Assembly: GCA_019722365.1 (NCBI GenBank)
Contig: JADFUC010001541.1
Coordinates: 1 to 64,000 of the forward strand
Origin: Lithospermum erythrorhizon
Lineage: Eukaryota > Streptophyta > Magnoliopsida > Boraginales > Boraginaceae
Length of the DNA: 64,000 nucleotides
Direction of reading: 5' to 3'
In this document: positions 1 to 14,560 of the stretch, in pieces
Position numbering within the stretch: position 1 is the first letter of the stretch
Layout: each line of letters opens with the position of its first letter
The notes under the pieces: model-generated
The model's database searches: none
The model's input: only the letters and a program-made list of their open reading frames with translations
What the model was told of the DNA's origin: nothing
Translations under genes and position numbers: made by a program

Positions 1-827
1 CTCAATTGTACTTCGTTCAGTTACGTATTGCTCTCTTTATTGATTGAATTTGGAAAAAGTAGCTAGATTGTACAAAGCTGCAGGGAAATCTCTACTATTT
101 ATTATGTACGATATATTACTAACACATATTGCATGTTTGGCTTTTCTTGGTGTAACCAGAAATATAGACTGCACACAAGGAGACCAATTAGTCCAAACCC
201 ACAAACATCAGTCTCAGCTGGTACACCTCAACTGAGTGGTCTTGGGTGGCATATGGAGTTCCCAGGTACGCTACGGCAGCTGCTCATGGTGGTGCACCAC
301 CAGCACTCTGAGTGCACACCATTCTACTCATCATCATGCAACATCACACTGTTGTGGAACACACCTCAAATGGTGCCTCAAGATTTTTACTCTCTCATCA
401 GATGCACATGTTTAGGCGCGCCGACGACTCCAGGCGCTCGGCTCACCCGGAATCTGGAGGGGCATGGCCGTAGATCAGAGTATTGAGGTGGGAAGTCGGA
501 GGTAGCGGCTGGAAGGCGGATAGTGGTGAGTGAAAATGGACTAGAGATGAGAGCTATGGTGTTGAGATGGAGAGAGACTAATGAGAGTGAGATTACTCTT
601 AAGTTTTAATTGAATATTAAAGGAGTATTGATATTTGTCCTTTAGGATTAATAACATAATTGAAGATAGAATATTACCAACATTGTTATAAACTCAATTA
701 ACCCCCTTGAATTGATTGTCTAATTATGAAAGAAGGACTATTATTTAATTGAGAAATGGAGAAAAATGAGTGTTTGATTTTTAATATATATCCTTCTGAA
801 ATAGACTAGATAGTATGTAGGTTTGCA
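1..827. other. Unassigned left-edge DNA with a GC-richer patch
   Basis: No gene is recognised here. About 220-540 is clearly richer in G and C than its surroundings and has a 117-codon open frame on the plus strand (133-486), but that translation has no domain I know, starts inside low-complexity sequence, and has no visible splice or promoter context. The patch could be an old transposon coding piece. From about 560 on the sequence is AT-rich. Confidence 0.4.
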
Positions 828-1346
828 GAGTTAATTGGCGAAATGGTCCAATTAATTGAGTCAAGTTGTAATTTGGTTCGTATAAATAACATCGTTGGGC
901 AAATGGTCCCTGTAATTGAATACCGAATACAAATTAATCCCTAAATTAATACCATCATTAATTTTTAACGTTTAAACGGATCACATAATTTATTTGATCC
1001 GTTTGTTCATGGGTCACTTTATGGTTGCCTTTGGGTACTTAGTATAATAATTTTTGTTACTTATACAATAATTAAGCTGAAATGTCTTTCTGGTTGCCTT
1101 TGGGTACTTAGTACAGTAATTTTTGTTCGTGGGTCACTTTATAATTAATTTATGTCATCCGTTTGTTTTAATGCACGTATAAAGCACGAAGCGCGTTTAA
1201 AGGTTAAAAATTAACGGTGGTATTATTTTATGGACCAATTTGTCTGCGGCACTTTCGATTCGGGGACCATTTATGTAGTGGTCTTAGCTTACGAGGATCA
1301 ATCATGTTTGCACTCGATTAATGGGATCATTTACGACAATTAATTT
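828..1346. mobile_element. Mutator-type foldback MITE with long terminal inverted repeats
   Basis: The two ends form an imperfect inverted repeat of about 145 bp: the left arm (about 831-978) and the reverse complement of the right arm (about 1192-1345) share stretches such as AAATGGTCC, ATACCA and TTAATTTTTAAC followed by TTTAAA. The element is flanked by a perfect 10-bp direct repeat TAGGTTTGCA (818-827 and 1347-1356), the size of target duplication typical of Mutator-like elements (usually 9-11 bp). There is no coding capacity. The 210-bp core carries a direct duplication of a block starting TGGTTGCCTTTGGGTACTTA at 1022 and 1091. I infer a non-autonomous MULE-derived MITE. Confidence 0.75.
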
Positions 1347-1356
1347 TAGGTTTGCA

Positions 1357-3770
1357 TGCAATATGCATGCGAGTTGGGACTAATCATTGGCCATAATGTC
1401 CTTGATTCACGATTAAGGGAAGCGCGAGGGACGTGGGGCCGTCAATACTCTAATTTTTGAAAAATTTATTTTTATTAAGCATTTTTGTAAAAGATATAGT
1501 TATTCTTTTAAAAATTATGTTGTTCGTCCTTTCCCCTAATTTTTCTTTTTATATAAATATGGTATCAAGTAATTCGCCCCCTTATAAAAATCATGGTTCC
1601 ATCACTGATTAGCTATTCATGAAACCAACAGGACATTTAAGCTTGGTTATCTTTATGATGAATATTGATGAACTTGGATTTTCTAGTTGGTAATCCAGAA
1701 CAAAGATGTTGCTACATATAATGTGATATATGACCTTGATTGGGATATACGACAGTATACAGGGCCGTTTTGATCCAGATAAGGGCTCAATTTGCACTCA
1801 AGTGTATTTAGATCTATAAACAAGTCAGGTCTGTACTCTAAATTTATTGAACACCAACTATATTTACTATAGTGGGTATACATTGTCAATTTTCGAAATA
1901 AATTTATTCTATGCATGTTCATATAAAAATATGATAAATAACCATTTTCACAAATATATGAATTGGAATCTATATATGTAATACGAATTTGTTGTTGTTA
2001 AAGTTTTGTATATTATCTTTAATTCAATATGTAGATAGTGAAAATTTAATTAATTAAATTATGGAATCTTAATTTCAGAGGGTTGATTAATTAAAGAGTC
2101 CATTTCAATTTGACCTGCGTGGTGATTAGGACTTTGGTCCAGGCCTCAATTAAAATCATACACGAGTAAATTAAGGGTTCCCGACTTTTAGCCACCTGAA
2201 ATTAATTACTAGGGTAAAATTAGGATTTTTTATTAAATTAAACACAACCTCCACAACAACAAAAATACAACAAAAATCTGATGAGAGAATTTAGCATAAA
2301 AAGCTCTGTAGGTATTTTTCCAATAAGAAAACCTCTGAAGTTTGCTACTTAACAGAGTGAAAACACCCATGAAAACCACCCAGAAACAGAAATCTTTAAC
2401 CTAAAAGTCAAAATAGGTGCCTAAATTGAATAACAGAGAAATAACACAAAAATATGCAACTCCATCCACAAAATAGAAACCTAAAATCGGGGAACTAGGT
2501 TGAATTTTCTGAAGCATAGTAATTTCGGGGTTTAAAAGTATCAAAGTTTGATGAGAATACGATCTGACTCAATCTCGAACGGTAAATCATTTACAAAGAT
2601 TAAGCCATAAAGGTCCATAGTAAACTCGGCTAGGATCCTGTTTACGATACATCTCTTGTCAAGAAACACGGGAGTAATTTGCTACAAAGGCCTTCTGCTT
2701 TGACATGACTCTTTATTTCATGGGATAGCACTTGAAGATCAAAGAGTATCTTAGCTAGCGCTGATTCAGGTCGGTACTTGCGAGATCGAAGTAGCTAAGG
2801 CCCACTGGTAAACACGTATCACGCTCGAGTCTAAGTCTAAGCTGACCAAGTCTAAAGGGCAAAGATCAAGTCCATCTGATACTGCGGGGTAAAAATTGCT
2901 AAAGAACTTGACTCGGACCATATCGAGTCCAAGACTGAGTCTCGAGTAACTCTTATCCCCAGTCTAGGATTGGCAACGACCCATTTTTAGAATTCGGCCA
3001 TACAGTGTGAGTCGTTAAAATCCGGAACACGAGTCGCCCAGGCAAGTGGGCGACTCGGTTTAAAACTGATTCGTTTTTCATCCAAAAATGTGATCCGCAA
3101 ATTAAGTTTCCCAAAATCAAAAGCAGTTTTAAAATTTATAATCAATGCAATTTGATATGACCAATATCTCTACTTAACATATCGTCACGTCTTTGTATCT
3201 GAATGCAAAATAGCCTTGATACTTTCTGAGGCTAAAGTTTCAAAAGGAAAATACAACAATCAAGCAGGTTGACAACGTCAAATCGGTAGGATCCTCACTT
3301 AGCCCGATCTTCGCTTCTGGAATATGAAACTCAAACGGCCTCTTGGCTCCCAGTACACTTTGTCATTTTAACAAATGAAATGCGCCCAGTCACGAAAAGG
3401 TGTAAGCCGCGAAGCTTAGTGAGGAAACTTAACAGGGGTGAACTTACCCGTACGGGCAGGTCGATCGATAATATAATAGTCAAATATGAATAAAATGCAT
3501 ATATGGGGACTACTAAAAGATTCATCTGACATAATTCCATGATCTCCAAGCATGTCGTGAAGATATAATAGAAGGTTCGTGACACCTGATTCAGAGAAAA
3601 GAAATCCAATAGACTCGACAACGACTAAAACTACAGTAAGTGAACCTCTTATCTCTGTATCCCACGCCCCGACATACCATCACTACAATGCGTATCTCGA
3701 TCAAATTACTGCGGGAATGGGCTAATCAATAATCTTGCATGACATACCTCGGTATAGGTAAAACCCAGCA
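1357..3770. other. AT-rich then degenerate repeat-like DNA, no gene seen
   Basis: The first kilobase is AT-rich and featureless. From about 2500 the base composition changes to one with many CG dinucleotides and short GAGTC/CTCGAG-like words, as in decayed LTR-retrotransposon non-coding DNA. No intact frame, domain or RNA gene was recognised on either strand. Confidence 0.35.
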
Positions 3771-3975
3771 GCTTATACACAAAGTATAAAAGTAGCGGCA
3801 GCTTATACACAAAGTATAAGGCCACGTCGCACTCATACACTAGAATACAAGGCCACGCGCTCACGATCGCTAAGTATATAAAGGCACACCGCTCTTATAC
3901 ACTAAGTATAAGACATAGCGCTTATCTGGCTAGTATAAAACCTTGTGGCCTTATACACTAGTATAAGGCACGTAT
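3771..3975. repeat. 30-bp hairpin minisatellite, about 7 copies
   Basis: Imperfect copies begin near 3772, 3802, 3832, 3862, 3894, 3920 and 3950, a spacing of close to 30 bp. The unit reads roughly CTTATACACTAAGTATAAGG followed by CCACG and a short variable part. Each unit carries the palindromic arms CTTATAC and GTATAAG around a 4-6 base centre; the last copy (3950-3967) has perfect arms. The surrounding DNA looks like retrotransposon non-coding sequence, where such arrays are common, but I cannot name the family. Confidence 0.7.
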
Positions 3976-6239
3976 CGTCGCGTATCACGCAAGGAAGGAG
4001 GTCACTGGCTTTAATCATCGACATAGGTCGAATCCACGATACTCGAGTCACCTCGAGTCATAGATAACTCCTGTCGTCACTACCGATAACCGTCTTTTCT
4101 GCTCCCCAGACAATGTCTGACATAGGCTAAACATGATACGTAAAAGTCGAACCTGATCGCCGACAAGGCCATAGAAATATATTTGCCCGACAAATAAAGA
4201 AATCATAAATATAAGTTGGGAGTTGACTATTCACCCCACGCAATGCTTGGCGCCACGGAATATAATCACATAATCATATAAGCAATTACATGTATGTCAT
4301 TCTCGCATGTCTGCTTACGATACGTATTCCACCTTGATTTATAATGAATATGTAAGTAACACCGTGAGATAAGTACTACTTTCATAGCTACAAAGAAACC
4401 TCCACGAACCTGATATGATGGCCTTGCTTTTCCGCGATCGGCCTACTTGACACGGAAAGTATAATCGGGGCCTAACTATAGGCGTTACAGAATCACATGC
4501 TTCTTTGGGGAACTATCTCTAGCAGTCTAACATGACGGATAAACTATCGAATTATAATCCCCATTCGGATACAACCCAATCGATTCCCATTAAATTCCAT
4601 CTTATTGCTTTTACCAAATTTACAAAATCGGCTTATAAGTCATTCCATTTAATCAGAATTACATAATTATGATATCCTCCGAAATATCAATTCTTTCAAA
4701 CTTGGAATTATCACTTTTCGACATAACTCCTTTTAATCAGAATTTTAAAATCATCCGATTTAACCTCACTGACAACTATAATAAAGATTGATATAACCTC
4801 ACTGCCGTTTAAGTCTTGAAAAATACTCGACCCAAAAGTCAACGAGAGCCTAAAGTTAGCTCGGCCGACATCCTGGCTTGACCTCACAAATCACGAATTA
4901 ATCATTTATATACGTCCGCAGAGAACCACGTAACCAACTAAGATTCATCATAAAATTGAATTATGGAAAGTCAACTAAAAGTCAACAATGTCAAAGGCAA
5001 TATCTCAAAAGACTTGAACTTTCTTTACCTTGCTTTCGAAGAAATGATGAGGGAGAAAGATATTCTGACAGATCTTGAGTTTGAGGCGGCTTGATCGAGA
5101 GAAGTAAATAGAAATTTTTTTAAGGGGAGGGGGTGAATATCTCGGCCTAGGAGAGAAGAAGAAGAAGAAGAAGATGATCTCGAATGATGATGTGGAAGAT
5201 AAGTGTTGATTAGATATTTAAAAAGCTTCGAGTCCGTTCGGTTTCGGTTAATTCTCCTCTTGTCGTGCTTAAATCTCCAAAAGCGAACCCGATTAAAGAT
5301 AAAATTTTTCATAGCGAAAACTACCCAAATTATAAATGTAATTTGACTCAAAAATTTACTGAAATAATATTATCTATAGAATGTTTATATCCACAAAGAA
5401 AAGTTTATTTTTTTTTTTAAAAGTAGCAGAGTTGAAATGAGATACTTAATTCTATCAGTCTCATACATCAAATAGAGAGACTACAAATCCAAGTCCGTTT
5501 AAGTTCCCTGCAGTCCCACCTTATGAAATCCCTAACCCAACTCAGACACGTAGCGGTTCAATCAAATCTAGCGCAAGATCACTTAGCGTCGTCGAAACTA
5601 AATCCCAGGCTGAGTCCAAAAGCGAGTCAATTTGACATTATAATGATCGCGTCGTTTTAGAGACGATAGATTGATAGTCAAATTTTCGATCATTTGATAA
5701 ATTATTTTTGTACCTAAAGTTTTTCCGAAAGCATTATTGTATTAATTGTACGCCTATTTTAAATAATAAAATCTTTCTACGTATTTACCACATTCCACTC
5801 CGTTTTATTTTGAAAACATATACAAGATTATTAATACCTTTCATACATGTAAGTATTTGAAGGGATGTCGATCCGCCAAAAGTGTATATAAATATTGTAG
5901 AATAAACTTTTTATGTGGTCACTTAAAATTTTTATGCTATAAACAATTATAAAACAAGATTCATCTAGATATCTATAAGTAGATTGTAAGAACAAAGTAT
6001 TTGTTCTTTTTAAAAAAATTAATGACATTAATTATTACAAATAATGAATATAGGGGATTCTATTGTATTGTCTTAGGTGGATCAGGGCTGGATGGGATAG
6101 ACTGTTAAAATTGATCGTGGTTCATGCATGGAATAATGGTTTGGGATGAGAAATGATGAAATGATTCATGATTCGTTCGGCTCTCTTCGGGAATAGTTAT
6201 TTGGTACACGACACGGAACCGTCTCCATAGATAATTTGG
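3976..6239. other. Degenerate repeat-like DNA without a supported gene
   Basis: No domain is recognisable. A short GAA microsatellite lies at about 5156-5176 and gives rise to a serine-rich frame on the minus strand that I do not consider a gene. The stretch after 5350 is AT-rich. The part up to about 5100 has the same composition as 2500-3770 and probably belongs to the same decayed element. Confidence 0.35.
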
Positions 6240-7190
6240 ACTCGACTAAGAAGCGAGTTTCCTCGATCACTTAACTTTAGTACCAAAAGAGCGGTTAGCA
6301 TGATAGAGCTAACGGGTCTTCAAGTAAGGAAGGAAGAGGATGGAGGTCTTGGCTTGAGGTGGCAGTGAACTCTCGAGGTCGTCGGGCTATTATCATATAC
6401 ATCCAATTTATGCTTTGGACACTTGTGATGCGTCGTCACGAGGAATTACTTCCTAAGACCTTCGAGAACAGGCGAGATGAGAGCACCGACATGGGCTGAT
6501 ATTCTTGCAAAGCGAAAGAGGCGTATGACACCTGCTCCCCTTGACCTCTTACTCGAAGGCCAAGTATGATCCAAGGAGGCGAAGAAACTTCCGTACTTAA
6601 GAAGAAAGAAGCCTGTAGCCCAAACACCTAAAAGCAGAGTTCACTTCAAAATTAAAGAAGTCGAGGGTGGCGTGACCTTATCTTACATAAGGAGATGCAA
6701 CAAAAGGGTATCCACTTCCTTGATTACGGCGTCCCCTTGATGTTTGTGGCTGACAAAAACAAAGCTGTAGAACTCCCGGAGTCAAAGAGACCGAAGCGAG
6801 TCGAAACACGAAACCCAAATTCTATAGGTATCACGTAATACTAGGGCATACAATTGAGAAGTTTTTCATATTCAAAGAGAAAGTGATTGACCTACATGAA
6901 AGAGGGCAATAATCACGGAAGAAGACAATGTCTCTTTAACCGTATCACCACTGCGTTGTCCAACCCTCTTGAAGTGAAGGTGCCCACAGTGACTTTTGGG
7001 AGGAAGCGGAATTGATCCGTAGGAAAGCATGGGCTGATTACTCGGCATTAAAAACTATGAGAGAAGCATAATAAGTATGTCTATTGAAGTTGGCGAAGAA
7101 CCTGACTACGATTAGAGGCATTGAGGGTCCACGTTACAGTTTGAGTAGCCAGAACTTTCGCGAATTGACATTCAGGCGAAACTTGCGAAA
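6240..7190 (+). pseudogene. Broken Ty3/Gypsy gag-pol fragment
   Basis: Read on the plus strand in shifting frames, the sequence encodes pieces typical of plant Gypsy polyproteins. One frame from about 6700 gives a KGYPFLDYGVPLMF-like stretch, a lysine-containing linker, then ELPESKRPKRVETR. A second frame near 6830-6900 gives YHVILGHTIEKFFIFKEKVI-like sequence, the 'KYCxYHR..GHTIEKCF.FK' segment found just before the zinc-knuckle and protease part in this lineage. A later frame gives a VPTVTF/EAELIRRKAWADYSALK-like stretch. Frame changes and stops separate these pieces, so it is non-functional or badly sequenced. LTRs were not located. Confidence 0.65.
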
Positions 7191-9643
<2,453 letters not shown>

Positions 9644-9920
9644 TTCATACTGTTGTAGAGCAAACTCAGTGCAAAACAAAATTTGAAAACGTCTCGAATT
9701 GACAAGTTAATATTATATGTCGAAGTATACATAATTTAACACGGGTCCAAATGTTGAGATTATGTCATCGTGTACATAACTGGAAACAGCTGGTATTTAT
9801 TTCCATCTACTATAGAATTACAATTTATTGTATATATATAATATCTTCATTATGAAGTATAAAGAGTGGAATTAAATATATGACTTGAATGCGTGAAGTG
9901 GCTCCTTAGAACACCGATCA

Positions 9921-10440
9921 GTGTTAGAACCTCGGTTATATCAAAGCGAGAATCAAGCCTTTATCGAAGCGAGTCAGTATTTGTCGGCCCGAAGAGAAGC
10001 CCAAAAGGACTATATAAGGAAAAGATGGAAATGAGAAACATAAGTTTTCATTTCATCCCTACTGAGAGGCGCAGCCACTCACTCTCCCTGCTTTGCGTTT
10101 TGAGTAAAGTTTTTACTCATTTTGTTGTCAGTGCTCGTACGATTCGCCGAGATCCAATCGCGAATTGACCTCTCTTGGTGTGGGTAGCCCCGGGCGTTGC
10201 ATTTCGATGCTCGTTGCTAGGAATTGAAAAGGAGACATTGAAAGATTAAGTTGGAGATTTTCCGCTGCGATGTAAGTACTCGTTTCATACATATATGTAT
10301 ATATGTATTTTGTTGTAATTCGTTTATATACATTTATTCGATCTTGGTTGCATTTGTTTATTTTTATTATGAACAAGTTGCGTAATTTTCTGACACGCTT
10401 TATCATATTGATATCCATGCTGACCGTTCTCGAACATAAT
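9921..10440 (+). mobile_element. Probable plus-strand LTR (Copia-like), boundaries uncertain
   Basis: The stretch starts with a TGTTAGAACC-like end. It contains a TATA box (CTATATAAGG at about 10010-10019), then a transcript-leader-like section with CACTCACTCTCCCTGC, and later TTTTCCGCTGCGATG, an arrangement I associate with the U3-R-U5 order of plant Copia LTRs. Its orientation is opposite to the pol remnant that follows, so it is either a solo LTR or part of another nested element. No second copy was found in the window and no clean TG..CA borders could be fixed. Confidence 0.35.
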
Positions 10441-10705
10441 TAAACTTGACTGACATTTCTTCATGGAATTATGGTGCCTTTGGATTCTTCATTAAACAAA
10501 ATAAAACTACGACTATCACAAAATATAATTGTTTTGCCTCTAAACTATACAAAATCCCCGCTCTAGATTTCCCTAACGCGAGAACTTCCCTTTTCAGCTT
10601 ACGGTCAGCGCCGTACTCCGGTAGTAGACAAAGCAACCGTTGATTTAGCATTGAGGCATGTGCTTGGTCCTCTTTGCGAGTGTAAAGATGTAACCCGAAA
10701 TTGGG

Positions 10706-10903
10706 TTATCGCTTATCGAATCTCAGCATGTCAGTTGCATATCCGATAACATGTTGTCCATGAGTCTCCGTTCTACCGTACTTTAACCCAATGTCCCCGG
10801 TGTTTCTTGTAAGTATCCTAAAGCGATCCCTTTTATCGACACCCGATGTCTTTTCAGTATGAATATAACGACTCACCGTACTGCGGCATGTGGGAGTATA
10901 CAA
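10706..10903 (-). pseudogene. Copia A RNase H fragment
   Basis: A 65-residue minus-strand frame includes RILTRNTGDIGLKYGR and then a GYATDMLRFDKR-like end. This matches the Copia segment 'LRYLxGTxDxGLxYGR...GYxDSDYAGDxDxR', which covers the last part of the RT thumb and the start of RNase H. The catalytic DSD is not visible as such, which I read as mutation or sequence error. It lies 3' of the RT fragment in element order, as expected. Confidence 0.7.
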
Positions 10904-11301
10904 CTTTGTACAAATATCAGCATTACATTAATGAGTCAGCTGCGTTTGCATACGGAACCTTGGACGTTTCTTGATTAATGTAGCGATTGTAGGTGATAAT
11001 AATGAAGCCTTAGCTTCATGTCGCAGACCAATGGTGTGTTACCGTTTTTGACTTCGTTTAAGAGCGAATATCTTAACCAGTTTCTCACAAGTATCAGAGG
11101 CTATTAAACTTGCTTTGCTGCAGCGCCTTTTAACCGTCAGTGGCTTTATTTAGTACCCAGTATTTTCGAAACACTTGAAGATCTTTCATGTCGGAAGGAT
11201 TTACTCAGTAGTCTTCATGTTTTGCACGCCCAGCAGCTACTAGAACATGCTATTAACATATGTTGACATATAGCAGAAGATAAATGTATACCTTCTGAAA
11301 C

Positions 11302-11790
11302 TTATTGAAAATATCTGTGATGATCATCGACCCTCTTGAAGCCTTGCTCCGCATGGGAATTGATTGATCTCTTGTACCGTTGTGGCCTTGGCCCCTTGAT
11401 CCGTCTGAGACTTCTTTGATTGCAGAGCCTGATTACTTTTCGAGTTTTGAACCCCTGGGTTGAGTCATATAGATCTTTTCTTAAAATAGCCATGTAAAAT
11501 TTGTTTTTTACATTGAGTTGAGCTAACTCGGGGTTCCGTTGTACTGCAAGGCCAATAAAACCACGAATGGGCCAGTGTTTCACAGCGGAGAAAACTTCAT
11601 TTATGATAATTCCTTGGCGTTGTCTGCCAAATCCTTCGCCATAATCTTGCGCATAACGGACTTTGTCTTCCTCGAGATACCATCTTTCTTAGCAAGAACC
11701 CATTTACATCCAACGACATTCTTTACCTATAGGGGACTCCACCCAATCCAGTATGGTTCTTTGATAAAGATAAATAACGCTGCGTGGCAC
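11302..11790 (-). pseudogene. Copia A reverse transcriptase fragment
   Basis: The minus strand of 11302-11583 encodes a degenerate Copia RT: KHWPIRGFIGLA, QRNPELAQLNVKNKFYMAIL (normally 'LDVKTAFLHGDL'), a QGFKT segment, KSLYGLKQSPRQW seen only as scattered residues, and GFKRVDDHHRYF (normally 'GFxRSxxDxCxYF'). In other frames of 11600-11790 the upstream 'GCKWVFAKKDG' segment is recognisable. The frame changes several times. The first catalytic aspartate (in LNVK) has become asparagine and the YVDD box is not visible. Confidence 0.7.
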
Positions 11791-11819
11791 ATCGATCATT
11801 AAACCCAGAAGCTATGTGA

Positions 11820-12960
11820 GCTTCTAAAGAGAAGATAATGGAATATTTTCACTTATTTGGAAGTGCATCTTGATGGAACAAATTTATATATTCTCATGAA
11901 ATTGCAATTAAATTAGCTCGGAAGTAAAGGTCGAATCATTTGAGCTTGTTTACTTAAATTAATTGTAGTTGTTGAGAGAAATATGATTTGGGTTGATTGA
12001 CTAAAATAAATAAACTTAAACTAACGGTGCGATTAAAGGGATAAACTTATGAATAAAAGGATTACCGGGGGTATCGGCTTCACTAACGGTAGTGATACTA
12101 GCCAGAATAATAGATTTGCTCAGCCAGGCTTTAGGGTCAAATTCTCGTTAGTTAGGTATGCAGATTCAGTGCCGGAGTTAATGAGTGTTACCGATTTAAT
12201 TAATCTCCTATGCTAGTAGAAATTAATTAGCTAAAACACAGCGCAAAAATCTCTTAGAAAGCGGTCGTAATATTTAGCGGCTTCCATTATATGACCAGCT
12301 AATTAACTAATCAGTGATACATTATGCGCTTCGCTTTCGGTAGGGGTTCTGTAATACTCAAGGATTCTCATATAAAAAAGGAATTGGTAGGATTCTAAAA
12401 CAATCGAATCAAATTAGGATTCGATGATTATGCAATACAATTATAATAATTCCAAAATTCGGATAGAAAATCATTTGTCGATCTTACGTAAAACCAGAGT
12501 AATAATAAATTTAAGCCTACTTCTAAATAAAGAATAATTCATAAATAATATTATTGAAAGCGTAAATTACTTAAATCTGAATAAAAGTAGAAATCACTAT
12601 CGATTTTCTTGTGTAAGCGATAGAAAGCAGTATCTTAGTAAGCTGCTTGCTTACTTCTTGCGTGCCAATTGCTGCCAAAAACTACTGAATGAATATTATA
12701 TTAACCGACTTTATATAGCAATTAGGTTAGCTTCCGTGCTTTTATTCTACATGATCTTTTGTGTAAATCGAGCCTCTTTTTCTTTCCTTTTCGATCAGGA
12801 CTTTGTTAGCTCTTGGGAAAATTCACGGCTCGACATGACTTCTCTTTTAGCCTTTTCCTGTCTAAATTAGCATATCTTTCCCAAATAATAATAAAAACAC
12901 CGGAATCACATAATATATAATATTTGTCAATTAAACAACCAAATTATGAGTAATAAAGTA
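11820..12960. mobile_element. Insertion of about 1.1 kb inside Copia A
   Basis: This AT-rich block separates the RT and integrase pieces of Copia A and has no Copia coding similarity. It contains a TTAATTAATCTCCTATGCTAG stretch (about 12196) and TAG/GATTAATTAG-type words seen in small non-coding LTR elements, but no terminal repeats were defined. I infer a nested non-autonomous insertion; limits are approximate. Confidence 0.4.
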
Positions 12961-13275
12961 CCCAAAATCATCCTAAAAACTATGACAAATATTCGCTAAT
13001 CCACGTCTGGCTGCCGATACCGTTGAACTTCTGATTTCCTAATGTTTCTTAGGTTTGCGAGTGCAATGTTCATCATCGCCCGAGCTCCGCCATTCTTGGG
13101 AACGCGGCATCTTGACTACAATCGAGTCACCAGCCATTCTGGGAACCCGCAGCGTCTTGGCTTCTGATGAGTCCCTGCTTGAACATCGAACAGCTTGCTC
13201 TACCGGTTTTGGAGTACCGTCGAAGCTCCTTTGAGCCTCATTTATAATTGTCGTTGTCCAAACGTACTTATCTCG

Positions 13276-13690
13276 TCAAATGTAACATCCACACTTATTA
13301 CTATCTTCTTTGACTCAGGACACCATAATCGATATCCGCTTGGCGCGGCTATGAAATCCCGAAGATGACTTCTTGGCTTCACAGGGTCTAATTTGGACTC
13401 GTCGGCGTGATGTCATCCGGACATCAAATAATATGCAATCGTCGTAGTCGTGCTTAGTACTAACCGCGCCTCCAAAGAATTAACCGTTGGTAGCGAGTTG
13501 AAAGAAGCCTATTGATGAGATAGCCAGCGTCGTCATTTTGCACCGGCCCGACAAACCGACCCGAGTTGGAAAGCGCCTGAACCTTTTCTAACAATGTGAG
13601 ATTCATTCTTTCGGCCGCTCCGTTTTGTTGAGGAGTATGTCTTACCGAAAAATGTCTTATAATGCCATCATTTCTACACCACGTCAATCG
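13276..13690 (-). pseudogene. Copia A integrase fragment
   Basis: The minus strand of 13460-13687 reads WCRNDGIIRHFSVRHTPQQN, then GAAERMN, TLLEKVQALSN and a GYLINRL end, the C-terminal half of the Copia integrase core. HTPQQNG..ER contains the catalytic glutamate region. Further along the element, the minus strand of 13276-13341 reads GYRLWCPESKKIVISVDVTF and then DE, the conserved segment that follows the core. The two pieces are in different frames. Confidence 0.85.
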
Positions 13691-14060
13691 AATGATCGAC
13701 TTGTATTTGCAGCGAATTGCTTCGACCTTAAGCAGCTTGATTTTCGATTAGTTTGGTCTCTATTAATTTCTTAACTCTCGAGAAGATATCAGCGATATAA
13801 ATACTTATTCTTCGTTGTGTAAACCCATGCAACTTCTTGAAAATCATCAACAAGGTTACGAGAAGTATGATTTACCACGAAGCATTCGGATGGTCCCCGC
13901 GTATAAACTATGCGTGGTCTGGCGTTTCTTTGATCACGATAAAGCGATCTGTAAAATTTTCTAAAGTCTTAACGCCGCCCGATGAAATGCTCGCCAAAAC
14001 TCAAGTTTACCTCCTTTGGCGCTTCGATAGCCCACCCAATGATAAACTCTTGAGCGCTTT

Positions 14061-14521
14061 TCACCTATGATGCCCCAGCGATGATGTCATAGAGCAGTTG
14101 ATTGTTCTTGCTCGACCATTGAAAGCGAGAACGTGACGATTTACGCCCCGAAGATAATAAAGGTTGCCGCCTCCTGCTTGTAGAAGAGAATCTTTTTCGT
14201 TAACTGCCGCCCGGTAGAACCACGCTTCCACGTACAATTTTACAACCGCCAGCCCAAAGTTCCCTAATGAAATCAAGTTTTTCTTAATCCGGAAAGTAAT
14301 GAACATTATAAATCGATCTAATAATGCCGTCATTAAAGCGTATCGTTGTTGCCATTAAAGACGACTCCGTCATCAAATTCAATGAAGTCGGAAAATAACG
14401 CTTGGCGTACTTTCGTGTGATATGGAATGACCGAATCCGCTGATCCGTTCATTGCGACTTGTAAGCTACCAGACCTACGGGAACGAAGCTTGTCTTCGCT
14501 TCGTCTTCGATTTATATTCAC
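14061..14521 (-). pseudogene. Copia A GAG-pre-integrase and protease-end fragment
   Basis: Two consecutive minus-strand frames. The upstream one (14333-14521) ends with FSDFIEFDDGVVFNGNNDTL, matching the segment after the protease DSG in Copia polyproteins ('DSGCSYHMCPxRxWFSxF...GGxVxxGN'); the DSG region itself is degraded. The next (14061-14333) contains KKNLISLGNFG, then a YYLRG segment, and ends near an LGH, matching the GAG-pre-integrase domain. Confidence 0.7.
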
Positions 14522-14560
14522 GTTCGAACCACTTTGTTCTTGACCTTGGGCAATCCAGAT

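Larger units (their letters stand above)
10640..14560 (-). mobile_element. Copia element A: decayed minus-strand pol
   Basis: Going leftward along the minus strand the domains appear in Copia order: end of protease/GAG-pre-integrase (about 14.5-14.06 kb), integrase (13.69-13.28 kb), reverse transcriptase (11.79-11.30 kb) and RNase H (10.90-10.70 kb). All are fragmented by frameshifts. The integrase-to-RT distance is longer than usual because about 1.1 kb of unrelated AT-rich DNA (11.82-12.96 kb) sits between them. The LTRs were not resolved. A GAATTTAACGTGG word at about 14918, common in plant LTR elements, hints that the right LTR may start near 14.9 kb. Confidence 0.8.

Noticed and set aside
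133..486. 117-codon plus-strand frame near the left edge
   Set aside because: No recognisable domain or gene signals; kept only as a GC-rich patch.
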